Assembly: GCA_027625915.1 (NCBI GenBank)
Contig: JANTQA010000012.1
Coordinates: 5,726,501-5,790,500, forward strand
DNA length: 64,000 nt
Direction: 5' to 3'
Source of the DNA: Anaeramoeba flamelloides
Taxonomy: Eukaryota; Metamonada; Anaeramoebidae
Shown: piece after piece, positions 13,901 to 25,170 of the stretch
Layout of the letters: every line of letters starts with the position of its first letter
How positions within the stretch are numbered: position 1 is the stretch's first letter
Notes under the pieces: generated by a model
Databases searched by the model: none
The model's input: the letters and a program-made list of their open reading frames with translations, nothing else
Told to the model about the DNA's origin: nothing
Translations under genes and position numbers: made by a program

Positions 13901-15839
13901 TATAAATTATTCATCGAAAACAAATTAGACATGTTTTGCAAAAAAAAAAAAAAAAGACCTTAGATTTTTACTAAGGAAATTATTTTCTTTTTTTCAGTTG
14001 AATCTACCTTTTTTATATTTCAACACAAAAAATTTTCAACTTGATCAATTGTTTTTGCTCATTTGAATATTCAACTTTAAAATGATAAAACTGAAAGTTT
14101 TAATGGGAGTTTTCGAATAATAACCCAATTGTAAAAAAAATTCAAAAGATCCCTAAATAATAAATTTTAGTGTCCCCGCAAAATAAATTTTTTGATAAGG
14201 GAAACATAAAAAAAAAAAAAAAAAAAAAGTACTTTAACACTACTGGTATTTGAATTAAAAATAGAAAAAATTTTCACTTCATTTTCAATTACCTTTTCAA
14301 ATCGAAAGCACAAACTTTCAACCTATTCTTTTGAGAATTCAATTTAGTAAATTAAAAATATGGAAAAGGAAGTGAAAATTTTACCAAATACCATTCTTTT
14401 AGAAAATTTCATTACTATACCATTGATTCCCAACAGCTCACTTTGAATTTAATTGCTTTTCAATTTTTACAATTGACTTCTTTACATCAATTAATTTTTA
14501 ATTTTTTTTTATTTATTTTTTTTATTATTTTCGAAATAGGGTTTGTTTTATTTGAGTTTTTCGACATTTTCTGAGAAAATTCGAAAAAAAGAAAAATAAG
14601 AGTGTTTGAAGATTGAGTTCCTTCTTTTCTTAAGAAAAGATATTTAGTGTCTCGTTCTGCTTTTTATGTTTTCTTTTCAATCAAAATTTTATTCTGAAAA
14701 CAAAAAAATAGCAAAGTAAGTGGAATAAGAATTTAAAGAAATATACAAAAATGTATAAAAACTCAAATTTCAAAGCCATAAATCAAGTTTTTTCGAATAA
14801 TACCAACAACTAGTTTTTGACTTTTGTTCTGATTTATTTTTAACTTTAGAAAATATAAAATAAAAAATTCTTTTTCACAAAAACAGTCTTCTTGAAAGAA
14901 AAAAAAAAATAAATAAAAAAATAAAAAATAATAAACATTTAAAAGAAAAAAAATTGAATAAATTACCTATTATTTTTACTGATGCGTCATTGATTATTTT
15001 GTAAAGGTTTTTTACATCTTGGTTTAACAGATAATAAGCTTCATTAAATAAGGGATCATTATACATCGAACCAAACTAAATTGACCATCAAAAATATTTT
15101 TTTGAGAAAAAAATAACAAACAAATAAGATGAAGGAGTAAGTAAAGGGTGAAAATATTTTTACAAAAACAGGTTTTGAGATATTTGTAAAAGAGGTGTTT
15201 ATGTGTTTTGGTGTTTTTTGTGGATGAAAAGTTGAAAAAGTTGAAAAAGTAGAAAAAGTAGAAAAAAAAGAAAGATGGTATTTTTACTTCACATTTAAAG
15301 ATCAAATTTAACATCTCTTGGAAAGAGGGTAACTCTTTAATTATTTTAGGAATATCAGAGGATTGGTATTTGGTCGTTTTTGATTCTCCTATATCATGAT
15401 TGATTGAAAAGCGAATTGCCTTGAAAACAACCAATTTTTCTTCCAAATATGCAGAATATTGTCTTATAAACTCATTGTATTCAAAAGCCTTAGGTGTTGA
15501 CAGATCTTTAAAATGGCTCAATCCAAAGAAGCTAGAGTTTGACTGTTTTGAAGCAAATGTTGTGATAAAATTCTTATGGCCTTGGTTCATTAAATTATGT
15601 AGCAAAAGTAAGGATTTGAAAACAAGCATATAGGACTTTTTTTGTAATCTTTGAGCAATAATCCTGGCCATTTGCCCATTGATAGCTCCATACACGTGTG
15701 TTTGCTTTTTTAAATAATCCACATGCTTCTTTTTAGGTATCACAAAATCATGGTTGGTTGCTTTAACAACCCTTATTTCAATTTCTGAATTTGCAGAGAC
15801 TACAGACGATTTGTTTTTTACCCATTTTTTAAGAGACAT
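10949..15839 (-). CDS. AP180/CALM-type ANTH clathrin adaptor, three exons, 648 residues
   Basis: Binds PI(4,5)P2 membranes and recruits clathrin. Exons, in order of reading, are 15288-15839, 14967-15075 and 10949-12234; introns are 15076-15287 and 12235-14966. Phases are 0 then 1: exon 2 ends with a lone G that completes GAC (Asp) with the first two bases of exon 3, and the total is 649 codons including stop. The start ATG at 15839 gives MSLKKWVKNK, then the ANTH signature ATNHDFVIPKKKHV (residues ~26-40). The helices continue across both junctions: NEAYYLLNQDVKNLYKII, then DSFFKLQKSSAESCLKIY, which matches the family's DSFF...ALEIYK. After about residue 260 come acidic, then very Asn-rich sequence carrying DPF (residues 395-397, AP2-binding type) and NPF twice (572-574, 609-611, EH-domain binding type). 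The gene looks intact. Intron 2 is unusually long and contains an RCC1 fragment and a LINE end. Confidence 0.9.
12541..12978 (-). mobile_element. LINE 3' end (non-LTR retrotransposon), 5'-truncated
   Basis: A minus-strand frame of about 140 residues has the C-terminal zinc-knuckle pattern seen after the reverse transcriptase in many LINE ORF2 proteins: FCQLCKINKD, then LNHFLWNCPAYENNRK (C-x2-C...H-x4-C), followed by a conserved helical tail. The reverse transcriptase itself is absent, as expected for a 5'-truncated insertion. The 3' end runs into an A-rich tail (plus-strand T tract near 12532-12543). A second, badly decayed copy lies at 62880-63125. The frame here is open for its full visible length, suggesting a fairly recent insertion. 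Confidence 0.72.
12976..13276 (-). pseudogene. RCC1-repeat gene fragment
   Basis: About 100 residues with two RCC1 blades: CIFASGSNSHGRLGIGKN and YTCGLNSDGQLGIGSN. RCC1 repeats build seven-bladed propellers, so two blades are far short of a working domain. There is no ATG; the frame opens after a possible splice acceptor (TTTTGAAAG) near 13270. It runs directly into the LINE end near 12960-12990, in the same orientation. It sits inside the second intron of the AP180-like gene on the same strand. I read it as a stranded piece of an RCC1 gene, though it could be one exon of a rearranged gene. Confidence 0.7.
14210..14430 (-). repeat. partial copy of the GGGGCCC element core
   Basis: The segment around 14272-14290 (TTTTCACTTCATTTTC) and its inverse near 14370-14385 (GAAGTGAAAATTTTACC) match the paired arms at 41397-41515. 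The interior also matches loosely. The element ends are not present. Confidence 0.55.
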
Positions 15840-17058
15840 CTGATCTCAAGTTTATTGTTTTAAAGTTTATAGTTTTCAAGAAAGAAAAAAGATTAAAATA
15901 AATGATTTGTTTTCTTGGAAATTTAAAAAAGAATTTTTGCAAAATTTATTTCAGAAAAGTTTTCAATTCTGGACAGTTTTTGGGTATTTTCATAGTTCAG
16001 GTTTCAAAATATGGGGTAACAGAATTTGTCAAAAAAATAATTTTTTTGTTTAATTTGTTTCGCATAGTTTTAACTTTTTGACCAAGTACAATTCGAAGAG
16101 TATTCTATGTTTCAAGGTTCGTCGTTTTAAGATTTTAGTTTTGATAGTTCAAAAATGAATAAACTGATTTTGCAAAGATTTTCTTTTTGAAAAATTGGAT
16201 ATCACAAGTACGAACTAAGAATAAAACCCTGAAATCCTTTTAAAAGAAATATATCTTTAACATTTTTTTGAAAAAACAAGTATTTTTGCTTTTTATAATA
16301 CGAATCGAGCTTTCACAGAATTCAATTTGTTGTAAATTCCATTTTTTATTCTTGTCTTATAAGTCACAATTTAAAAAGTTTGTTTGTATTTTTTTGGAAA
16401 ATGAGAAGATTTAGTTTTTGGCATTAAATGGATCAAATATTTGATCAAATAATATTTACTTCCTGTGAAATTGTTTAGTTTTAAAAGGAGTACAATTTAT
16501 ACAAATTCTGAACACTCATTCTAAAAGCTACAATTTTAGATTGGTCAAATGTTCTGGAAAAAAAGTTAAACAGGGATAAAAGAGATCAACACTTTTTTTC
16601 AATTGGGAACATTACTCAAAATGAAAAAATTTAGATCAATTAATAAGAGTATAAATATTTAAATAAAGACAAAATGAAGCATCCAGTGTAATAACAGTTT
16701 TTTTATACTATTTTATGGTATGGGTTTTTCTTTGATTGATAAATGATTAAAAATTTCTTTAAAACAATTTACTATTTTTCAGATCTCCAAAACCACATCA
16801 CAATTTCTTTATGAAAGTAGATTTAAATTGTATTTATTTGAATACGGAAAGAAATTTGTTGATTTGTTTGTAAATAAAAGTGTCCATAAAACTCTGAATT
16901 GTTATATTGTTTTGATTTTATTGTTTATCTGTCCTAGTATAATAAATGGTAATCTATGGTTAGCTTTTGTTAATTTCATTTTTAAAACAGTTAAATTCTA
17001 TTAAATGGATTGTATTTACACTTTATACTGAAGTTCTTTCTTTTTAAGTTTAATTATA
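15840..17058. other. upstream region of the AP180-like gene, no other gene seen
   Basis: AT-rich and non-coding in all frames I checked by eye. It must contain the AP180 promoter, but no clear element stands out. Confidence 0.5.
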
Positions 17059-17370
17059 CAGTCCTGTGCTTTTTTAAGACACAGGAAAAATCAAGAAATA
17101 AGGCACAAAAAAATCACATTAAGGCACAAAATCAAAGTGGTCAAAATAAGGCACAATTTTTCTGTGTAAATTTCCAAGATTACTCATAATGTAATATTCT
17201 ATATATAGTTATATTGAAGAAAACACTCAAACTAACTAAGTAATTATTTGGTGAAATTATATCTTGAAATTGGGAAAGTACCTTAAATCAAAAAATTTGT
17301 GCCTTAAAGTGAACAAAATTTTTTACCTTATACGTTGATTTTTCATGTGTCTTAAAATGGCACAGGACTG
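17059..17370. mobile_element. TA-flanked MITE F (312 bp)
   Basis: Left end CAGTCCTGTGCTTTTTTAAG, right end the inverse of CAGTCCTGTGCCATTTTAAG, with a TA dinucleotide directly outside both ends (17057-17058 and 17371-17372). Inverted arms extend about 40 bp. A TA duplication and a CAGT start are typical of Tc1/mariner-type elements. The interior carries the word AAGGCACAAA twice on one strand and once inverted, linking it to the family B elements. Confidence 0.85.
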
Positions 17371-19726
17371 TAAGTATGTTTTTTTTAAAAAAGAATCATA
17401 AATTTAAGGAATTTGTAACTCAAAAATTCTAATTAGCAAAACTTTTATCTAGAAGAAATTAGAAAAACCAATTTTATTATTATTACTATTATTATATTTA
17501 TAATTATTTGGGGATATGGAGGTGGGTGAGCCAGAATAAAAAATCAGTATAAGAATTAGTAAAAGTACGTGATCTTAGATCTCTAGAAATTGTATTCATT
17601 TGATTTGATCTTAAGATACTAGTAAACTAAAAAAAATCTTCAAGTAAATTTTAATAGCAAATTCAAAAAAATTTTACAGTATCTTGAAATTGAAAAATAA
17701 AGTAAAAATCTGATTATTACAAAACAAAACTTACTTTAAATACTATTTTCAGAAATGGATTATTGTTTTTATTAGTCTTATCCTTTTTTTCTTTTTGGAA
17801 AAGCCCAAAAACCGACATATTTCTGAATTATTTCAAAAAAAAACATTTTCTTGTAAAGAAGATTGAAATCTTATTGCCTATAAAGGAATTTTACAAAAAT
17901 ACATTTAAAATATAAACCTACTAAGTTCTATAATGACTCAGTTTGAAAAATCTACTTAATTTCAAAAAAAAATACAATAATTATTTTAAACTTGTAAAAA
18001 ATATAATTTTTTGATTCAAAGAACGGTTCAAATCAATTTTTTCTTTTTATTGGATGAAAAAATCTGAGAAATTGAACCAAACAATCGAATTAAAAATTCT
18101 CCCAAAATTCTTTTTTAAAACCTGGAAAATTCAACTTCCAATCTAATGAAATACTTTTTAATTTGATTATTAATAATCAATAATTAATGTCCCAATCTTA
18201 ATTATTTCAATAAATCATAAAAAAACCAAAGATTAAATTTATACAATCGACTTTACAATTATTTCTCAATTTTTTTAAAGTTTTTTCAAAAAAAAAAAAA
18301 TTCAAATGTATATTTCTTATAAAAAAAAAAAAAAAAATTGATATTATCATATAACTGATTTTAATACAAATAGTATTTTTTTTATACTCTTGATATTTGA
18401 AAAACAATATTGACTAGTCTTTTAATTTTCATGAAATTTAATAAATATTTGTGAATAAAATAAATGATCAATTTTTTCAGATCTTCAAGGATACTATATT
18501 TGATTTATTTCTATTGTGTTTTTTAAAATAAGATTAAAGTTTCAAGGTTACTTGTTCATAAAGACTATCCATAAAATACTAAAAGTGAGATTTCTTCAAA
18601 ATTAAATTTTTTTGCGATTTTTTTTTTTTTTCTAGTTTGATCCAAAAACCCAAATAAAAAAGGATTAGATCTTTTGACTAAAAATTTAATTGGGGAAAAT
18701 GAAAATTTTTTAACCATGATTATTCATTTCTCTAAAGTTGATAAATGAAGATGCATATCGAGTTTAATTGTATTCTTATGTAAATATTTACCCTGTTACC
18801 TTTGGGAAAAAAAATAAATAGGAGTTACTAGTCCCTTAAGTATAATTGATTTAAATAGGTGATTGGGGTGGCCGGGAACAAGGTCTGGTGGGTTGAATTA
18901 AACATCTAGTACAATATACCAACTTAGTGTTTTTGACAGGGTAAATTCTAACCAGTTGGTATATTGGGAAGGGTATGTAAGATTACAGGAGTTATGAAAT
19001 ATTCTAAAAATACAATAAAAAAAGTATAGTAACTTGAAAAGTAAAATTGAAATAAAACATGACTTATTATTAAAAACAGGCATTTTATAAATGTGGTTTA
19101 TCTCTAAAATTCCAATTTTAAAACCCCAAAAACGTTATCTGTTACATGCTATGTAAAATTTATGCTATAATGTGTTCTATAGATCAAAAAAAAAAAAATA
19201 TTGCATTGGTCTAAATTTTTTTCATAAAAAAAAATAAACCAACTCATTCAAGACTTATGTGTAAAAAATAAATTTTAAATTAATTTTTTACTTTTTTTCT
19301 TATTTTTTTTTTATTGTCTCAGATATTCCTTACCTTTCTTTCTCTTTTTTTTGTATTTGTATAAAAATATAATTTACTTTTTGTTTTTAAAATATAAGTT
19401 GGTGACAAGTTGGAACAAGACCTATATTATAGATAGGATAAAAAAAACTCTAAATAAATTTGTATCACCGGAACAGTCGATTCCACTATTAAGAAACAAA
19501 CTTTGGAGTTGTGGAATACAAATTTATTAATCATAGTTTGTGGAATCTTATTTATTAATAATACATCTATCGGGTTTTTACTCCTCCTGTTTCAGGACGT
19601 GGATAATTTTTAATTTGATCATGTAAATAATATAATATTTTTTTAATTTAATATTTTAATTATTTTTCTTCTCTTTTTTTTTTACGAATTTATCTTTGAT
19701 TGCTCCTTTCTGATAATAAATAAATG
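17371..19726. other. gene-free stretch
   Basis: No gene recognised. Contains long A/T homopolymers and the inverted repeat at 18912-18966. Confidence 0.5.
18912..18966. other. perfect 13-bp inverted repeat with a 29-base loop
   Basis: CAATATACCAACT at 18912-18924 is the exact reverse complement of AGTTGGTATATTG at 18954-18966. The surroundings (18858-18975) are less AT-rich than the neighbourhood. It may be the core of an old inverted-repeat element or a structured transcript. Confidence 0.5.
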
Positions 19727-19909
19727 AATACTTAGGACATAAACTTTCAACTAAATTTAAAGTACAAAAAACTCTCAAATTAAGCCACAAAATTCAATTT
19801 CTAGTCAAATAATTTGTCTAAAATAAAATTCGAAAAAAGGTGTTTTATTAGGGATTTTTTAAATCTTAAATTTTGTTGAAATTTTGTTTCTTAATATTGT
19901 AACTGACTG
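19727..19909. mobile_element. MITE family B, copy 1
   Basis: The right end, read inverted, is CAGTCAGTTACAATATTAAG, with TA outside it. The interior matches the consensus ACTTTCAACTAAATTTAA...CTCAAATTAAG. The left end is truncated or decayed. Confidence 0.65.
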
Positions 19910-20366
19910 TAATTAGGATATAAATTTATTGTATTTTTTCTTTTTAAAAATAATATATAGATAATATTTTTAATTTGGGGTTTAATTTCATTAATCAACA
20001 AATATAAATTCCAAATAATTTTTTTTTTAAAAATAAATTATAAAAAGAATTTAAATTAATTTTCAGAACATTTTATATTACTTTTTTTATATTAAAAAGT
20101 TGTTTAATTGTGCCCATTCTCCGATTATACCGCCATATTAGGTGAATCATGACTCTCAATTTATTAATGTATTCTTTGCAAAACGGTAGAGATACTCCCC
20201 AGATACTAGAAAATCTACCACTAAATCCTAAAAATAACTATTCTTTTAATCAATATTTTTTATATTGAACTTGGTCTTAAATAGTGCGCTTTTAATTTCA
20301 AATAAAATATTCTTATATACTTGTAATTGTTTCAAAATGAAAAAAAAATAAAAAATCATTGTTTTA

Positions 20367-20563
20367 CAACCAGTTCCACTTTTAAGGTTCAAACTTTCAT
20401 ACGAAATTTAAGGCACAAAAAAAAATCTCAAATTAAGGCAAAATATTCACATTCTAGTAAAATAAAATGTAAAAATAAAAATTACAAATATTGTGACTTT
20501 ATTTGAGATTTTTTTGGGCCTTAAAGTTTGTTGAAAGTTTGTGCCTAAAAGTGGAAATGGCTA
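20367..20563. mobile_element. MITE family B, copy 2
   Basis: Near-palindromic element of about 197 bp. Left arm CCAGTTCCACTTTTAAGG and the inverse right arm CCATTTCCACTTTTAGG are both followed by ACTTTCA and AAGG words. TA lies outside both ends. Confidence 0.75.
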
Positions 20564-21533
20564 TATGAAATTAACAAATAATTTTTCTAGTTGTTTAAGG
20601 TTTATACTTCCTGAAATTGGAAAAAAAAATAGGGTTGTATTGTATTGGGTCTGTTTTCTTATTATTTTGTTTCTTAGTTGGTAGATTGTGGAATTATTGG
20701 GTGTGGGGGGTAATGATATTTACTAAAATTAATTTTTTACGGTTTTATTTTTTTTTTTTTTTTTGAAATCCAAATGGAAGATTCCTAATATCGAAGATTT
20801 GTAATAGGGATTTAATAATGAATTTTTTTTTATATTGGGTAGTTTGAAATTTGGTAATTCATTTTTTTTTATTTGGAGCTTTTTGAAAATATTTTTTTTT
20901 TTAGGTTTTTTATGATTGGATAAATTTGAAATGAAATTTCTAATTAAAAGTGATAATTTTTTTTTTTTTTTAATACCTTTGAATGTATTCGGTTAAGGCT
21001 CTCAAATTCGGATTTTAGAAAAAAAGAAAAAATTATCAAAAATTGCACTTAATAAAGTTCATTAACATTTTCATATCAAGAACAAGATCGATCAGATAAG
21101 AACCAAAATAGTAAGTAATCAGACCTAGTATAAGATAATATATTTTTTTCAGATTGAAGGGGGTTTAAACCATAAGTGACTCACTACATAAAAAAAAAAT
21201 TTCAGATAACACTATAAAAAAAATTATAAACTAAAATTCAAAATAAATGGCCCACCTTATATTTCAATTTTGAATTGCTTTTGTATCGTTTTAAAGTTTT
21301 TCCCCCCACAATGAAAAGTTTGTAAATAAATCATTTTTTCTCTTTTTTATTTTTTCAAAAGTGTTTTGTTAAAAAGGAAAATGAAAATCAAAATTTGAAA
21401 AGAAGTAACAGATGAATTAATGAAAAATTCGTTTCAAAAATGAAAAAGAGATTAGATTTAGTTATTCAAAGGGAAGGAGGATCGATAAATGGGTTTTATT
21501 AATTTTTAAAAAAATTTTTTTTCATGTAATGCT

Positions 21534-21734
21534 TCATTCAAAATAAATGGCCCAATTTGTTTTAAAATTTTTTTTTAACTTTTTTTATTTTATTTTTTGA
21601 AGAAAAACAAATACCCCTGGAGTAGTGAACCAAATACTAAAATAAAAATTTTGATATTATAATAGATAACTACAAGTATTAAAAATATTTTTCTTTAAAT
21701 TTTGATTTTTGATGGGCCAATGATTTTGAATGAT
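21534..21734. mobile_element. GGCCCA inverted-repeat element
   Basis: Left arm TCATTCAAAATAAATGGCCC and the inverse of the right arm, TCATTCAAAATCATTGGCCC, bound a 201-bp AT-rich, non-coding core. A further left-arm-like copy (TTCAAAATAAATGGCCCA) lies near 21237. Confidence 0.7.
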
Positions 21735-22659
21735 AGCTTATATTCATTTTGGAATATTATTTCTTAAATAATCACTTTAATAAAATTATTGGAAATCAAC
21801 TAAACATACAATACGATGGTCAAAAAATCATCTATATATGGATTTGATAACACTTTTTTTTTTTTTTTTTTTTTTTTTTCCTTCTTAGCAAAGAATTTTC
21901 AGCGATTAACTTCAAGTTTGATAGAAAAAAATATTTTTTTTTTTAGATTGCAAAAACCCCTGAAATATCCTTTAGTTTTTCAGGAACTTTTTTCTTTTTG
22001 TCATTTCTTTCTTTTTTAACAAAAAAATCAAACATTTTTAATGTTCCACAACCTTTCTTCCTCGAATACTTCTTAGTTATTTAACCATCTCAATGTGATT
22101 CTCAGATTGGAATAAACAAATTAAACAATTATTTAAAAAGAACTTTGCTCGAAGATCAAGTAAATACTCATTAATGAATTTTGTTTTTAAAGATTTTCAA
22201 GGTTAATTTTTTCTTTGGGTTTTCAAAAGGAGAAAATTGTTTTTACAAATGAAAAAATTAAGAAAAAAACAAATTATAGTCATATTTTTATGAATTTTTA
22301 TTGAGGACTTATTATCAATGTTCAGCAAATATGAACCGAAGCGCAAAAGGTGGTATTCAATTAAAGTCAAATTTGTGTAGTCCTTAAAAAGAAAAATATT
22401 CCAACAAAATAGATTTTTTTCAAAAACAAAAAACCAAAAAAAAAATATTTTTAATGAAACTCAGACAAGAAAAAAGAAAATTTTATTGATGGAAAGAAAA
22501 AAAAAAAAGGTTTCAAGAAAATGGTTATTATTATTTCTTTGTTAAGAGTAATTCAGTGAATCTTTGTTAAAGAAAATAAAAAAACAATTGGACTTTCATA
22601 AAAAGAAAAGTTTTTTTTTTTTTTTGTAATAAATAACGTTTTCAATGTTGTGAGTCAGT
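21735..22659. other. 3' flank of the secreted-protein gene, no gene seen
   Basis: Homopolymer-rich. An open frame near 21816-22019 is mostly poly-Phe and is not credible. Confidence 0.5.
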
Positions 22660-23301
22660 TTATCTTTGTTCTAAAGAAAACCAAAGAATAAAAACAGGCT
22701 CTCCAGCAACTCTAAAATACATTTTACCAACAAAAATATCTGATCCTTTAATTCTTCTAATTTCGTCGAGTAGTGGTTGGGTGGTTAGTACGTTATTTCC
22801 TGGTACTGTGTAATCAATCTTTAAAGAGTTGTAGCTCTTGTTTTGGACTGCAGGAGAAACATAGGTTTTCATTCTGTACATTTGTTCGTGAGCGTATGAC
22901 CAAAAGTTTGTTCCGTCTCTTCCTTCTGAGTCTGTTTGTGTATAGAATCTTTTTTGGAACGAGAGTGCGGGGGTAACCAATTTGTCCGAAAGAACATCGA
23001 AATCGTGAATAAATAATTCAAAGACAGCCCTTCCAAGCGTATCAAATTTAACGTAGTTAACAATCCCGTCAAAATGAAGACCCCTCACGTCGTCTCTTGT
23101 TGGGCACTCTCCCATGTCGAATAACTTTTGAAGCAAGGATTCTTCACATGATGCAAGATCCCATAATTTTAAGTCATAACCAGATGGTAAATAGCCAGTT
23201 TTTGCATAGCACTCCAGAACAGACTCTGTTGTGTAGTCACAGGAACAGCTGATGAGGGCTGGTAAAATAAAAATTAGCGTAAACAATAGAAATTGTTTCA
23301 T
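22660..23301 (-). CDS. secreted protein of unknown function, 213 residues
   Basis: Single exon. I start it at the ATG at 23301 because MKQFLLFTLIFILPALISC is a clear signal peptide; the frame stays open upstream to 23448 but has no earlier ATG outside a hydrophilic Lys-rich stretch that would bury the signal. The mature part is well mixed in composition, unlike the low-complexity proteins around it, with cysteines at SCSC, VLECY, ASCEE and GECPT. The C-terminal half has a regular beta-like pattern: NSLKIDYTVPGNN, LLDEIRRIKGSDIFVGKMYF, then VFILWFSLEQR to the end. This resembles small secreted lipocalin-like or NTF2-like domains in rhythm, but I cannot name the family. No transmembrane segment beyond the signal and no GPI-type tail. 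Confidence in the gene is high, in any function none. Confidence 0.85.
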   Translation of the reverse strand: MKQFLLFTLIFILPALISCSCDYTTESVLECYAKTGYLPSGYDLKLWDLASCEESLLQKLFDMGECPTRDDVRGLHFDGIVNYVKFDTLGRAVFELFIHDFDVLSDKLVTPALSFQKRFYTQTDSEGRDGTNFWSYAHEQMYRMKTYVSPAVQNKSYNSLKIDYTVPGNNVLTTQPLLDEIRRIKGSDIFVGKMYFRVAGEPVFILWFSLEQR

Positions 23302-24050
23302 TTGATAAAAAAATGAATCTTTCGAAAAGAGATAAAGCGATAAAAGGATTTTTGTTTTTGAGTAAACAGTTTCATTTAGCTTTGTGTTTGACTGTCTCAC
23401 CTTTTTCCAAATAGAGTTTTCGAATTTATAAAGAAATTTTTTTTCCACTTTCTCAAGAGATACTTATTTTCATATTAGGTTGTTAATTATTGGAACTGTA
23501 ACAACACTAAACTAAAAAAAAAAACTATCTCAACATAAACTTATTCCTATTTATTTCCTTTCTGCAAAAGTTTTGATTCCGAAATTAAATTTTTCAAGAA
23601 TATTGTTATTTGATAATGAAAGGAAATTTTGGAAACGGGGTTTATGAAACGGTTCTGAATTCCGAGTTCTTATTAAAATTGTGTTTAAAAAATGCGTAAA
23701 AACAGAAAAAAACCGAATTTTGATGTTTTTAAACGAAAAAATAGTTGCTGATTCAAAATCTATGTTTCTACAAGAGTATAATTGTTTGAAGTAACCATGG
23801 TTAGTATTCCGTTAATTCACAGATTGGATATTTTATCATTTCTGGGGTTTATTGAAGAAATTCGAAAAAAATTTCTATTCTTTTTTATTGTTTTCCGATT
23901 TCATAAATAGGATTGTAAATGGTATGGGTTGTTATATTCGTTTTATTTGAAAAAAACTAAAAGCAAGTGAATAATTTTTCGAATTTTCTTCTAATTTCCT
24001 ACATAATTACAAACTTTAATAGTGAATGTTATCAAATTGAGTGTTTATCT
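23302..24050. other. upstream flank of the secreted-protein gene
   Basis: No gene recognised. Confidence 0.5.
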
Positions 24051-24059
24051 ACTATGGTT

Positions 24060-25170
24060 CAACAGCTAAATATCAAAACGGGAATTATATTTACTATTTC
24101 CAAAATTTGGATAAATGTATTGAACTTCTTTATTGATCTTTACGAATTGGAAAAACTCTATTTTTTACAAAGTTCCATTTATACTCTTGTGAAGTGTTGC
24201 GTTGTCAATAACCTGTGTTGGCAACCTTTAACCTTTTTACTAAAATTTAACTCATGTTTATTTTTCAGACTCTGGGGATTTGAAGAGAGGAAAGCTGTTA
24301 TATATTCTTGGTTTGTATCCAAATCGACTTTAGAAGTTAGATCTTTGATTAATCGAAATGACTCAAAAATATAAAATGCTTTTGTTTGAAAAATTTCGTC
24401 ATATTTTCAAAATTTGTGAGATAAAAATGATTGCATTATTTAAATCAAAAATGATCTTTTTCACTTTTATTTTGACAAAAAAGAAATAGAGCAGTGAAAA
24501 AAATAACGGACATGAAAAAAATCCCTGACACAATTTTTTATTGTGAATATTAGGAAAATTATTGTGTAATTTCATTTATTTACAATCAAATTCCTTTTTT
24601 TAAAGAATCCAACTTTTTCAATTATAACCCCCCCCCACTTATTAGAATGATGATTAGTGAAATCACACTTGTTCAAAACACCATTCAATCAATCAAAAAA
24701 CAAGAAGAAAAATTATCATTTTCCAAACTCTAGTAAACCTCAATAAAACTCGATTGTTTTTCAAAAAAAGTAGATCAACATATGGCTATCAAACAATTAC
24801 TTGAGTATTCTAGAGACACCTTACTTTGATGGACTTTAGGTAGGTTTATTACTAATCTCATAAAAAAAATGATTATTTATAATAAGGATTTCATTGAAAT
24901 TATACAAAAATTTTACTAATACTCACAATTAAAAATCTTGTCCGGTATTTTTTCCCTACTTTACATTTGAATCTTTTAATATCTTCACAACCCTTTTTTA
25001 AATTTATTTAAAGAAGCCCATTTCTTGTTTATATAAGTTTTTTTCACCTCTTTTATTTGTTTCTTTTATTTCGACAGTTAGTATATATTTTTAAGCAGGA
25101 GTTAAATTTTTCTAATGGGAGGAAGTTAAAAACATGGTGTTTTTACACAACTATACCTTTTTGGTAAACC
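24060..25170 (+). repeat. dispersed repeat C, copy 1, split by an insertion
   Basis: The blocks at 24140-24480 and 24961-25170 match 30840-31110 and 31140-31345, for example GAGGTTAGATCTTGAATTAA against GAAGTTAGATCTTTGATTAA, and TTTGTTTCTTTTATTTC in both. The 469-bp element H lies between the blocks here but is absent from the other copy. A plus-strand frame at 23967-24374 crosses the repeat, but the frame is not kept in the second copy. Confidence 0.7.
24492..24960. mobile_element. inverted-repeat element H, copy 1
   Basis: Left end AGTGAAAAAAATAACGGACA, right end the inverse of AGTAGGGAAAAAATACCGGA. After a small gap the arms resume for about 30 bases (TATTAGGAAAATTATTG against TATTAGTAAAATTTTTG inverted). 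It carries a landmark run of C followed by ACTTATTAGAATGATGA. It matches 51605-52093 over its whole length. Non-coding. Confidence 0.8.

Larger units (their letters stand above)
12235..14966 (-). other. 2.7-kb second intron of the AP180-like gene
   Basis: Starts GTAATT and ends AATAG on the minus strand. It holds, from low to high coordinate, a LINE 3' end (12541-12978), an RCC1 gene fragment (12976-13276) and a partial copy of the GGGGCCC element's palindromic core (14210-14430). The other introns whose ends I can fix are 121-231 bp, so most of this length is inserted material. Confidence 0.8.

Noticed and set aside
14840-14890. Possible AP180 exon starting at 14890 after TTTCAAG, giving EDCFCEK
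   Set aside because: The acceptor at 12235 joins in the same phase and gives DSFFKLQKSSAESCLKIY, a far better fit to the ANTH helix.
23967-24374. 135-codon plus-strand frame
   Set aside because: It lies across repeat C, has no good ATG, and the frame is not kept in the second copy near 30.8-31.0 kb.
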